A stretch of 64,000 bases of DNA from CAVYVZ01 sp963772065 (GTDB lineage Bacteria > Acidobacteriota > Vicinamibacteria > Vicinamibacterales > UBA2999). How positions within the stretch are numbered: position 1 is the stretch's first letter; each line of letters starts with the position of its first letter. Shown here in pieces: positions 54,386-62,901 of the stretch. The stretch lies in contig CAVYVZ010000007.1 of assembly GCA_963772065.1 (NCBI GenBank), forward strand, positions 309,631 to 373,630, given 5' to 3'. A model generated the notes under the pieces. The model had not been told where the DNA came from, made no database searches, and saw only the letters and a program-made list of their open reading frames with translations. A program made the translations under genes and the position numbers.

Positions 54386-55870
54386 ATGTCTACGGTGCAG
54401 ATTGAGCTCATTCCGAACTACGTCGGCGGCAGCTGGCACACGCCTTCCGACCGCGACGCGCTCGACGTGATCAACCCGGCCACGGGCGAGCCGCTCGCGC
54501 GCGTGCCGCTGTCCACGGCGGCGGACGTCGATCGCGTGGTGAAGGCGGCTGCCACCGCGTTCGAGACCTGGCGGCGCACGCCGCCGACCGAGCGCATTCA
54601 GTACCTGTTCAAGCTCAAGCAACTTCTCGAGGAGAACTTCGAGGACATCGCGCGCACGATCACGCTCGAGGCTGGGAAGACGATCGGCGAGGCGCGCGGC
54701 GAGCTCAGACGCGGCATCGAGAATGTGGAATGCGCGACCGGCATTCCGACGCTGTCGATGGGCTACAACCTCGAGGACATCGCCAGCGGCATCGACGAGA
54801 TGATGATCCGCCAGCCGCTCGGGGTCGTCGCCGCGATCGTGCCGTTCAACTTCCCCGGCATGATTCCGCTCTGGTTCCTCCCGTACGCCATCGCGTGCGG
54901 CAACTGCTTCGTGCTCAAACCGTCGGAGCGGGTTCCGCTGACGATGCAGAAGGTGTTTGCGCTGCTGAACAAGACGGGGCTGCCGCCGGGCGTGGTGAGC
55001 CTCGTGAACGGCGCGAAGGAAGCGGTCGACGCAATCCTCGACCATCCCGAGATCCGTGCGATCTCGTTCGTCGGGTCCTCGCCCGTGGCGCGCTACATCT
55101 ACGAGCGATCCGCGAAGGCCGGCAAGCGCGTGCAGTGCCAGGGCGGCGCCAAGAATCCGGTCGTGGTCATGCCCGACGCCGACATGGACGCCAGCCTGAA
55201 GGTCATTCTGGATTCGGCGTTCGGCTGCGCGGGACAGCGGTGCCTCGCGGCCTCCGTCGCCGTACCGATCGGCGACGCGCAGAAGACCTTCACGCCGCTG
55301 CTCCTCGATGCCGCGAGATCGCGCAAGGTCGGCTTCGGCCTCGATCCGGACGTCGAGCTCGGGCCCGTGATCACGCCCCAGAGCCGCGAGCGGATCGGCG
55401 GGCTGGTGGACCGCGGCGTCGCCGAAGGCGGCAAGGTGCTGGTGGATGGGCGCAGCGTGCGTGTGAAGGGCTACGAGAAGGGCAACTTCGTGGGTGCCAC
55501 GGTCCTCGAGCTTCCGAAGGCGGGCGGCGAGCTGGCGCAGACCGAGATCTTCGGTCCGGTGCTCAGCCTGACGAACGCCGCGGACCTCGACGAAGCGATC
55601 GCCGCCGTGAACGCGTCGGCGTTCGGCAACATGGCGTGCATCTTCACGTCGAGCGGCGCAGCGGCCCGCAAATTCCGCTACGAAGCCCGCGTCGGCAATG
55701 TCGGCGTGAACATCGGCACGCCGGCGCCAATGGCGTTCTTCCCGTTCTCCGGCTGGAAAGGCAGCTTCTTCGGCGACCTCCACGCGCAGGGCAAGGACGC
55801 GATCGAGTTCTACATGGACAAGAAGATTGTGGTCGAAAGGTGGCCGAAGGAATGGTCGCGAAAGTTCTAA
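54386..55870 (+). CDS. mmsA: CoA-acylating methylmalonate-semialdehyde dehydrogenase
   Basis: A 494-residue ALDH-fold enzyme. It has the MMSDH-specific YNLEDIASGIDEMMIRQPLG, PFNFPGMIPLWFLPYAIACGN, SFVGSSPVARYIYERS and the catalytic Cys in GCAGQRCLAAS; the usual ALDH general-base Glu is replaced (QGGAKN) as in CoA-acylating enzymes. It turns methylmalonate or malonate semialdehyde into propionyl- or acetyl-CoA. Two bp behind the M20 gene; the stop is followed by a CACGAAA repeat block. Confidence 0.94.
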   Translation: MSTVQIELIPNYVGGSWHTPSDRDALDVINPATGEPLARVPLSTAADVDRVVKAAATAFETWRRTPPTERIQYLFKLKQLLEENFEDIARTITLEAGKTIGEARGELRRGIENVECATGIPTLSMGYNLEDIASGIDEMMIRQPLGVVAAIVPFNFPGMIPLWFLPYAIACGNCFVLKPSERVPLTMQKVFALLNKTGLPPGVVSLVNGAKEAVDAILDHPEIRAISFVGSSPVARYIYERSAKAGKRVQCQGGAKNPVVVMPDADMDASLKVILDSAFGCAGQRCLAASVAVPIGDAQKTFTPLLLDAARSRKVGFGLDPDVELGPVITPQSRERIGGLVDRGVAEGGKVLVDGRSVRVKGYEKGNFVGATVLELPKAGGELAQTEIFGPVLSLTNAADLDEAIAAVNASAFGNMACIFTSSGAAARKFRYEARVGNVGVNIGTPAPMAFFPFSGWKGSFFGDLHAQGKDAIEFYMDKKIVVERWPKEWSRKF

Positions 55871-55881
55871 GGCGCCAAGAC

Positions 55882-55957
55882 GCAGAGGCCAACAAAACCA
55901 CGAAATGCACGACGCACACGAAATTGGATTTCGTGTTTTTCGTGTTTTCGTGGTTCC
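55882..55957. repeat. CACGAAA/TTTCGTG inverted repeat overlapping a gene start
   Basis: AACCACGAAATGCACGACGCACACGAAA faces TTTCGTGTTTTTCGTGTTTTCGTGGTT. The TTG at 55924 sits at the centre and begins the TonB receptor; the right arm therefore encodes the first residues of its signal peptide (LDFVFFVFSW). Confidence 0.8.
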
Positions 55958-58900
55958 TGATTCCGATACTGGCTCCGACGGCCGTACTCGCGCAGGCAAC
56001 GGGCGCGATCGTCGGCGTGGTCGCGGACGAATCCGGCGCGGTGCTGCCCGGCGTGACGATCGAGGTCACGAACACCGGTACGAACCAGGTGCGGACGGCA
56101 ATCACGGGGGCGGACGGCTACTATTCCGTGCCCCTCCTGCAGCCGGGGCAGTACCAAGTCAGGAGCACGCTCCCGGGGTTCAAGGCCTTCGTGCGCGAGG
56201 GGGTTACCGTCACGGTCGAGAGCACGTCCCGCGTGGACATCCGCCTGTCGGTGGGTGGGGTCGAGGAAACGATCACCGTCAATGCGGATGCGCCGCTCGT
56301 CGAAACCTCGAACGCCGAGCTCGGCATCGTCGTCGACGAGAAGAAGGTCCAGGAGCTGCCGCTGAACGGCCGGAACTTCACGCAGCTCGGCACGCTGCTG
56401 CCCGGTGTGGTTGCACCTCCGTCTGGCCTCGGCGGCGCCGAGGGCAACGCCACACCGGGCGGGTTCGGCGCCACCACGGCGGGGTTCAGCGTGAACGGAA
56501 TGCGCAATCAGTCGAACAACTTCCTGCTCGACGGCGCCAGCAACAACGACACGTTCAACACCGGCTTCGTGCTGCGCCCGCCGCCGGATGCGATCCAGGA
56601 GTTCAAGATCCTCACGCATTCCTACGGGGCCGAGTACGGCCGCAGCGCAGGATCCGTCGTCAACGTCGTGACCAAGAGCGGCACCAACGAGTTCCATGGC
56701 GGCGCCTGGATCTTCAACCGCGACGACGCCCTCCAGGCGCGAAACTTCTTTGCCGCGCCGAACCAGCCGAAACCGAAGCTGAAGCAGAATCAATTTGGCG
56801 GTGCGCTTGGCGGGCCGATCGTGCGCAACAAGCTGTTCGGCTTCGGATTTTACGAAGGGCACCGCAACACGACGGGCACGACGCACAACATCGTCGTGCT
56901 GAGCGACGCGCAGCGCCAGGGCGGCTTCGGGACGACCGCGATTCGCGATCCGCTGACGGGGCTGCCGTTTCCAAACAACACGATTCCCGCCGACCGCATC
57001 GATCCTGCCGCGCGGCGTCTCATCGACGCGTTCGTGCCTGCGGCGAACACGAGCGGCAATCGGTGGGTCGGGTCGCCGGATACGACCGATGATCGGAACC
57101 AGTTCGGGATCCGCTCCGACTTTCAGCTCTCGCAGGGCAACTCGATACTCGGCCGCTACATTCGCAGCCAGACGCACAGCGTCGCGCCGGCCATCACCAG
57201 GCCGATCGGAACCGACGCGCGCGCCACGCTGCAGGACTTCATGCTGGCGGACCAGCACGTCTTCAGCTCGAACGCGATCAACCAGGCGCGGTTCTCGTAC
57301 AACCGCATTGGAGCGGTGCCGCAGGCGACGAGCGGCCTCACGAACGGCGACTTCGCGATCAACCTGCCGCACAACGTCGAATCGGCGCAGGGCCTGGCCA
57401 ACATCGCGGTCACGGGCCTGTTCGGCGGCAACCTGCCGGGGCTGGGCGGCCTCGGCGACGTGCAGCAGCCGTTCGTCGAGCGTCTGAACGAAGTGATGCA
57501 GTTCACGAACGACTTCACCTGGATTCGCGGCGGACATTCGATGAAGTTCGGCGGCGACGTGCGCAAGGAGCACATGTTCATCGCGTTCGTGAACCGGCCG
57601 AACGGGGACTTCACGTTCAGCGGCGTGCACACCGGAAACGCCGTCTCCGATTTCCTGCTCGGCCTGCCGGCGCAGTTCCGCCGGACCACCGCCAATGCGA
57701 GCCAGGACGGCACCGGCTGGTCCTACGCGGCGTACCTGCAGGACGAGTTCCGACCGTTGACGAATGTGACGTTGAACCTCGGTCTGCGCTACGAGCTGGC
57801 GAAGCCGTTCGTGGAGTCGAACGACGCGCTCAACGCGTTCCATCCCGGGCAGCAGTCCACGCGGTTCCCGAACGCGCCCACGGGCCTCGTGTATCCCGGC
57901 GATCCCGGCGTGCCGCGCGGCACGTACGCCACGGACAAGAACAACGTCGCGCCGCGCGTCGGCCTTGCATGGGATCCGACCGGGACGGGCCGATCCAGTC
58001 TCCGCGCCGCGTGGGGCGTCTTCTACGACGTCCTCGCCGGGCAGGGCGACTTCTTCCAGAATGGCGTGCTCGCGCCGCCTTTCACGCCGCTCCTCGAAGT
58101 CAACGCGCCCCCGGCGCCGCTCACGCTGCGTAACCCGATGGGCGCGGTGGCGGGAGGGGCGAACCTGTTCCCTCCCGGACTCATCTTCATCGGCTGGGGC
58201 GAAGACTTCGTCTCTCCGTCGGCGCATCACTTCAACGTCACGTGGCAGCAGGAGATCGCGAGCCGATTCGGAGCGGAGGTGGGGTACGTGGGTTCCAGGG
58301 GCAGGAACCTGCCGATCTTCATCGAGGTGAACCCGGGCGTCTACGCGCCGGGGCAGGTCGCTCCAGGCGCCAGGCTCTTCCCCGCGTTCAGCCTGGTACG
58401 TCCGACATTCTCCGAGGCGAGGTCGTGGTACGACTCGCTGCAAGCCAGCTTGCGCATGCGCGAGACGCGCGGCGTGAGCTTCCTCGCGTCATACACGCTC
58501 GGTCACGCGGTCGATCACGTGTCCGGGTTGAACATCGGAGGCGAGAACCGCCCCGTGCTCCCCGTCACGATCGGCGACCAGGGATCCGTCGATCGTGCGC
58601 TCGAGCTCGAGAAGGGCGATGCGCTCTTCGACGTGCGGCACCGCTTCGTGGTCAGCTTCAACGCGCTGCTTCCAGGGCCCGACACTGGCGCGCTGCACTA
58701 CCTGCTCGGCGGATGGCAGGTCAACGGCATCGTGCAGGCGCAGACAGGCTTTCCGTTCACCGTGGTGGACCCGGTCGGTACGATCCGCTACCTCACGAAC
58801 CGTCCTGACATCACGTGCGACCCGAACGCGAACGCCCCGGGAACGGTGGACCAATGGTTCGACACCTCGTGCTTCACGCGGCGGCCCATTCCGCAGACCC

Positions 58901-59148
58901 CGGAGCCAGGCAACCAGCAGCGCAACACGGTTCGCGGCCCTGGCTTCGCGCGAACTGACCTGTCGTTCTTCAAGAACGTGCCGCTCGCGGGCACGCATCG
59001 CCTGCAGCTCCGCGTCGAGGCGTTCAACATCTTCAACCAGACGCGCTTCGCAAACCCGGGTAATCAGATCGGGGCCGCGACGTTCGGCCGGATCACGCAG
59101 GCGGAGGACGGACGGATTATTCAGCTGGCGGCGAAATACAGCTTCTGA
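55924..59148 (+). CDS. Oar-like TonB-dependent receptor with carboxypeptidase-like N-terminal domain
   Basis: About 1074 residues. Signal peptide DFVFFVFSWFLIPILAPTAVLA, then a CarboxypepD_reg-like domain (ATGAIVGVVADESGAVLPGVTIEVTNTGTNQVRTAITGADGYYSVPLLQPGQYQV), a plug (ELPLNGRNFTQLGTLLPGV ... GFSVNGMRNQSNNFLLDGASNND, YGAEYGRSAGSVVNVVTKSGTNEFHGG) and a beta barrel ending QLAAKYSF. Such receptors import oligosaccharides or peptides. No ATG is in frame near the signal peptide; TTG 55924 is the likely start and lies in a repeat. It is separate from the ALDH upstream. Confidence 0.88.
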   Translation: MDFVFFVFSWFLIPILAPTAVLAQATGAIVGVVADESGAVLPGVTIEVTNTGTNQVRTAITGADGYYSVPLLQPGQYQVRSTLPGFKAFVREGVTVTVESTSRVDIRLSVGGVEETITVNADAPLVETSNAELGIVVDEKKVQELPLNGRNFTQLGTLLPGVVAPPSGLGGAEGNATPGGFGATTAGFSVNGMRNQSNNFLLDGASNNDTFNTGFVLRPPPDAIQEFKILTHSYGAEYGRSAGSVVNVVTKSGTNEFHGGAWIFNRDDALQARNFFAAPNQPKPKLKQNQFGGALGGPIVRNKLFGFGFYEGHRNTTGTTHNIVVLSDAQRQGGFGTTAIRDPLTGLPFPNNTIPADRIDPAARRLIDAFVPAANTSGNRWVGSPDTTDDRNQFGIRSDFQLSQGNSILGRYIRSQTHSVAPAITRPIGTDARATLQDFMLADQHVFSSNAINQARFSYNRIGAVPQATSGLTNGDFAINLPHNVESAQGLANIAVTGLFGGNLPGLGGLGDVQQPFVERLNEVMQFTNDFTWIRGGHSMKFGGDVRKEHMFIAFVNRPNGDFTFSGVHTGNAVSDFLLGLPAQFRRTTANASQDGTGWSYAAYLQDEFRPLTNVTLNLGLRYELAKPFVESNDALNAFHPGQQSTRFPNAPTGLVYPGDPGVPRGTYATDKNNVAPRVGLAWDPTGTGRSSLRAAWGVFYDVLAGQGDFFQNGVLAPPFTPLLEVNAPPAPLTLRNPMGAVAGGANLFPPGLIFIGWGEDFVSPSAHHFNVTWQQEIASRFGAEVGYVGSRGRNLPIFIEVNPGVYAPGQVAPGARLFPAFSLVRPTFSEARSWYDSLQASLRMRETRGVSFLASYTLGHAVDHVSGLNIGGENRPVLPVTIGDQGSVDRALELEKGDALFDVRHRFVVSFNALLPGPDTGALHYLLGGWQVNGIVQAQTGFPFTVVDPVGTIRYLTNRPDITCDPNANAPGTVDQWFDTSCFTRRPIPQTPEPGNQQRNTVRGPGFARTDLSFFKNVPLAGTHRLQLRVEAFNIFNQTRFANPGNQIGAATFGRITQAEDGRIIQLAAKYSF

Positions 59149-59161
59149 CGGACCGAGCATC

Positions 59162-60223
59162 ATGAAAAAGATCGTCGTACTACTCTTCACCATCGCGATC
59201 GGGCGACCTGAGGCGAACGGTGTCTTCAAGGGTCTCACCGAGGTGCAAGGACTCAGAGTGGGACACCACACGCTCAGTGAGCGGCCAACTGGCTGCACGG
59301 TGATTCTCGTCGACGGGGAGGGCGCGGTCGGCGGCGTGTCGCAGCGCGGCGGCGCGCCGGGCACGCGCGAGACGGACCTGCTCGATCCGCTCAACATGGT
59401 CGACAAGGTCAACGCGGTCGTGCTCGCGGGCGGGAGCGCCTATGGTCTCGACGCGGCGCAGGGCGCAGTGCGCTACCTCGAAGAGCGCAAGATTGGCTGG
59501 AACGTGGGCGCCGCCGGCGTGGTGCCCATTGTTCCATCGGCGATTCTCATCGACCTGTGGTTTGGAGGAGACCCGAAGATTCGTCCCACAGCTGACTGCG
59601 GCTACAAAGCGGCGCTTGCCGCGACTGGCGGACGGGTGGCCGAAGGCAATGTCGGAGCGGGTGCGGGGGCGACAGTCGGCAAAATGGGAGGGCGCACGCG
59701 TTCCATGAAAGGCGGCGTCGGATCGGCCGCGATTGTTCTGCCGAACGGTCTTGCGGTGGCCGCGATCGTCGCGACGAATTCCGTGGGCGACATCGTCGAT
59801 CCCGCGACGGGGCAAGTGATCGCCGGCATGCGCACTGAGGACGGCAAGGCGCTGGCTGATGTGCGGAAGCTGCTCCGCGACGGGTCGCTTCTCAAGCAGA
59901 AACCCCGCGCCGGCGAGAATACGACGATCGGCCTCGTCGCCACGAACGCAAAGCTCTCGAAGGCGGAGGTGAATCGCGTCGCCCTCATGGCGGACGACGG
60001 CTTCGCGAGGGCGATCAGCCCGTCACACACCGTGGGGGATGGCGACACGGTGTTCGCGCTGGCCACCGGCCGGTGGAGCGGCGAAGCCAACGTCACGGTC
60101 ATCGGTGCGCTTGCCGCAGAAGCGATGGCTGATGCGATCGTCCGCGCCGTCGTCAAAGCCGAGAGCTCCCATGGCGTGCCCTCGGCTCGCGAGCTCCGCA
60201 CCGTGCCCGCGCGCTTCAAGTGA
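59162..60223 (+). CDS. P1-family self-processing aminopeptidase (DmpA-like)
   Basis: A 353-residue protein: short hydrophobic N-terminus, VGHHTLSERPTGCTVILVDGEGAVGGVSQRGG, VLAGGSAYGLDAAQGAVRYLEE, and GGVGSAAIVLPNGL with Ser188 as the residue expected to become the N-terminal nucleophile after autocleavage. DmpA/BapA-type peptidases release D-amino acid or beta-alanyl residues, which could link to the nearby aminotransferase/MMSDH genes (inference). The TGA overlaps the GTG of phoD (GTGA). Confidence 0.88.
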   Translation: MKKIVVLLFTIAIGRPEANGVFKGLTEVQGLRVGHHTLSERPTGCTVILVDGEGAVGGVSQRGGAPGTRETDLLDPLNMVDKVNAVVLAGGSAYGLDAAQGAVRYLEERKIGWNVGAAGVVPIVPSAILIDLWFGGDPKIRPTADCGYKAALAATGGRVAEGNVGAGAGATVGKMGGRTRSMKGGVGSAAIVLPNGLAVAAIVATNSVGDIVDPATGQVIAGMRTEDGKALADVRKLLRDGSLLKQKPRAGENTTIGLVATNAKLSKAEVNRVALMADDGFARAISPSHTVGDGDTVFALATGRWSGEANVTVIGALAAEAMADAIVRAVVKAESSHGVPSARELRTVPARFK

Positions 60224-61722
60224 TCAGTCGACGCGATTTCCTCGCCGGCGCCGTACTCGCGCCGGCGATCGTCAAGGCGCAGAACGCGCGACCGCAGATG
60301 CCGCAAGGCGTCGCGGTTGGAGACGTCGCCGGCGGACGCGCGATCGTCTGGAGCCGCTGCGATCGCCCCGGCCGCATGTTCGTCGAGTACTCCACCACCG
60401 ACGGCTTCCGTGACGTGCGTCGCGTGCCGGGGCCGGCAGCGCTCGAGTCATCCGACTTCACCGCCAGGACCGTGCTCACCGGGCTGCCCGACGGGCAGCG
60501 CATCTTCTACCGCGTGCTGTTCCAGGATCTCGGAGACCTCCGCTCGTGGAGCGAGCCGTCCAGCGGCACATTCACGACGGGTGCGCGCGGCGTCACGCTG
60601 GCGTGGTCCGGCGACACGGTTGGCCAGGGCTGGGGCATCAACCCGGATTGGGGCGGTCTTCGACTGTACGAGGCGATGCGCGCGGCATCGCCGGACGTCT
60701 TCGTCCACGTCGGCGACACGATTTACGCCGACCAGCCGGTGCACGCCGAGGTGAAGCTGGACGACGGCCGCGTGTGGAAGAACATCGTGACGCCGGCGAA
60801 GTCGAAGGTGGCGGAATCGCTGGGCGAGTATCGCGGGAACTACCAGTACAACCTGCTCGACGAGCACATGCGGCGATTCAATGCGAGCGCGTCGCAGGTC
60901 GTGATGTGGGACGACCACGAGGTCCGCGACAACTGGTACCTCGAGCGCGACCTGACGAGCGACGCGCGATACACCGTCAAGAGCGTACCGCTGCTCGCGG
61001 CGCGCGGACGGCAGGCCTTCTTCGAATACAACCCGGTGCCGTTCCTCGGCGACGATCCCGAGCGTGTCTATCGCAGCGTGCCGTACGGATCGGCCGTCGA
61101 GATCCTCGCGCTCGACATGCGGAGCTACCGCGGCGCGAACAGCGAGAACCGCCAGTCTGTCCTGGATGGTTCGTCGGCGATCCTTGGTGCCGACCAGGTT
61201 CAATGGCTGAAGAACCGGCTGGCGTCGAGCCGCGCGGCCTGGAAGGTGATCGCGAGCGACATGCCGATCGGACTCATCGTGCGGGATGCGCCGTCCCATT
61301 ACGAAGCGGTGGCAAACGCAGATCACGGCAAGCCGCTCGGGCGTGAGCTCGAGATCGCAGACCTGCTGAAGTTCATCCGCGACCGGCAGGTCCGCAACGT
61401 CGTCTGGATCACGGCGGACGTTCACTATTGCGCCGCTCACGAGTACCACCCGTCGCGCGCGGTGTTCGCGGACTTCGATCCGTTCTGGGAGTTCGTGGCC
61501 GGACCGCTGAATGCGGGCACCTTCGGCCCCGGAGAGCTCGATAAGACCTTCGGCCCGGACGTGAAGTTCACCGGCGTGCCGCCCGGGATGAAACAGAACC
61601 GGCCGCCGAGCGATGGACTCCAGTTCTTCGGCACGCTGACGATCAATGCGCGCACGCTGGTTGCGCGGCTCCACAATCTCTCCGGCAAGCCGATTTATTC
61701 CGTGGAGCTGGAGGCGCGCTGA
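60220..61722 (+). CDS. phoD: alkaline phosphatase D family protein (PhoD)
   Basis: A 500-residue secreted phosphatase with a Tat signal (SRRDFLAGAVLAPAIVKA). The PhoD fold shows an N-terminal fibronectin-like domain (PQGVAVGDVAGGRAIVWSRCDRPGRMFVEY) and the metallophosphatase core with HVGDTIYAD, VMWDDHEVRDNW, WLKNRLASSRAAWKVIASD and TADVHYCAAHEY. It needs Fe/Ca and hydrolyses phosphomono- or diesters. Coupled to the P1 peptidase before it and to the regulator after it by start-stop overlaps. Confidence 0.92.
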   Translation: MISRRDFLAGAVLAPAIVKAQNARPQMPQGVAVGDVAGGRAIVWSRCDRPGRMFVEYSTTDGFRDVRRVPGPAALESSDFTARTVLTGLPDGQRIFYRVLFQDLGDLRSWSEPSSGTFTTGARGVTLAWSGDTVGQGWGINPDWGGLRLYEAMRAASPDVFVHVGDTIYADQPVHAEVKLDDGRVWKNIVTPAKSKVAESLGEYRGNYQYNLLDEHMRRFNASASQVVMWDDHEVRDNWYLERDLTSDARYTVKSVPLLAARGRQAFFEYNPVPFLGDDPERVYRSVPYGSAVEILALDMRSYRGANSENRQSVLDGSSAILGADQVQWLKNRLASSRAAWKVIASDMPIGLIVRDAPSHYEAVANADHGKPLGRELEIADLLKFIRDRQVRNVVWITADVHYCAAHEYHPSRAVFADFDPFWEFVAGPLNAGTFGPGELDKTFGPDVKFTGVPPGMKQNRPPSDGLQFFGTLTINARTLVARLHNLSGKPIYSVELEAR

Positions 61723-62552
61723 TGGCCACGCGGCGCGCGCCGGCGGCAACGAACGGACGCTTCGGGTTTCTCACCGTCGGACAGACGGCGCGGATTCTCG
61801 GCGTGAGCCCCTCCACGCTGCGGCTCTGGGAGAACGTCGGGTTGATCACTCCAGTTCGGAGCAACGGCCGCTACCGGCTGTACAGCCCGGAGCTCCTCGA
61901 GGTGCTGAAGCGGATCAAGTACCTCCGCGACGTCAAGCAGCTGAACGTCCCCGGCATCAAGCACGAGCTCGGACCCGCGTCGGCCGGGCGGTCGCCGAAC
62001 GGCAATGGCGCGACGCCCAATCTCGGCACGAAGCTCCGGAAGCTGCGGCAGCGCACCGGCCTTGGCGTCAACGCAGCGGCGCGGCTGGCGAGGATCTCGC
62101 CGGGGTTCCTGAGCGGCATCGAGCGCACGCGCTGCAACGCGTCGGTGGCGACGCTGCAGCGCCTTGCCGCCGCCTACGGCACAACGGTGGTCGAGCTGTT
62201 CGAGAAGAAGCCCAGGAAGCCCACGCGGCTGGTGCGCCCGAATGACACGCGCACGCTGGAAACGCAGTCGGGTGTCCGCATGGAGCTGCTTGCGAATGGC
62301 ACCGCCATGCTGCAATGCATGCGGTTCCGCGTGCGCCCCGGATCAGGCAGCGACGGCACCTACTCGCATCAGGGCGAGGAGTTCATCCACATGCTCGAAG
62401 GGACGCTCGAGGTGTGGCTCGACGAGATCGAGTGCCACCTGCTGCAGGCGGGGGACAGCTTCTGGTTCGAGAGCACGCTCGGCCATCGGTGGTACAACCC
62501 GGGCAAGTCGGACGCCGTGCTGCTCTGGATCAACACGCCACCGACGTTCTAG
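61722..62552 (+). CDS. MerR-HTH + Xre-HTH + cupin regulator
   Basis: A 276-residue protein with three domains: a MerR-type winged helix (about 15-82, FLTVGQTARILGVSPSTLRLWENVGLI), a linker rich in Gly/Asn/Pro, an Xre-type HTH (about 102-160, LGTKLRKLRQRTGLGVNAAARLARISPGFLSGIE) and a cupin (about 190-276, GTYSHQGEEFIHMLEGTLEVWLDEI, GDSFWFESTLGHRWYNPG). The cupin probably senses a small ligand. Start overlaps the phoD stop (TGATG), so it may control this operon or the symporter that follows. Confidence 0.9.
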   Translation: MATRRAPAATNGRFGFLTVGQTARILGVSPSTLRLWENVGLITPVRSNGRYRLYSPELLEVLKRIKYLRDVKQLNVPGIKHELGPASAGRSPNGNGATPNLGTKLRKLRQRTGLGVNAAARLARISPGFLSGIERTRCNASVATLQRLAAAYGTTVVELFEKKPRKPTRLVRPNDTRTLETQSGVRMELLANGTAMLQCMRFRVRPGSGSDGTYSHQGEEFIHMLEGTLEVWLDEIECHLLQAGDSFWFESTLGHRWYNPGKSDAVLLWINTPPTF

Positions 62553-62557
62553 CGGAC

Positions 62558-62901
62558 GTGAATCTCCACCTCATACTCCTGGTCGCCTACTCCGTCGGCA
62601 TCATTGCGTTCGGGCTGTGGACGGCGCGGTTCATCAGGCAGAGCAGCGATTTCTTCGTCGCGGGACGCTCGCTCGGCCCGGCTTGATCTTCGCGTCGATG
62701 CTCGCTGCGAACATCGGGGCAGGATCGACCGTCGGCGTCGCCGGGCTGGCCTATCGCGATGGCATCAGCGCCTGGTGGTGGGTGGGATCCGCGGGGCTCG
62801 CGTCGATCGTGTTTGGCCTCTGGGTCGCGCCCGCGCTGTGGCGGCTCGCGAAGACGCGTGATTTCCTGACCACGGGCGACTATCTGGAGTTCCGCTACGG
62901 T
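62558..62901 (+). CDS. sodium:solute symporter N-terminus, frameshifted and cut off
   Basis: The first frame reads LILLVAYSVGIIAFGLWTARFIRQSSDFFVAGRSLGP; a missing base near 62684 then shifts to GLIFASMLAANIGAGSTVGVAGLAYRDGISAWWWVGSAGLASIVFGLWVAPALWRLAKTRDFLTTGDYLEFRYG, typical SSS/panF-like helices 1-3. The match stops abruptly near 62901, only about 115 residues in, where the sequence changes character. The regulator upstream may control it. Confidence 0.75.

Noticed and set aside
55867..58443. An 858-codon open frame antisense to the TonB receptor
   Set aside because: Arg/Glu-rich composition typical of antisense frames in GC-rich DNA; the sense strand encodes a clear receptor.
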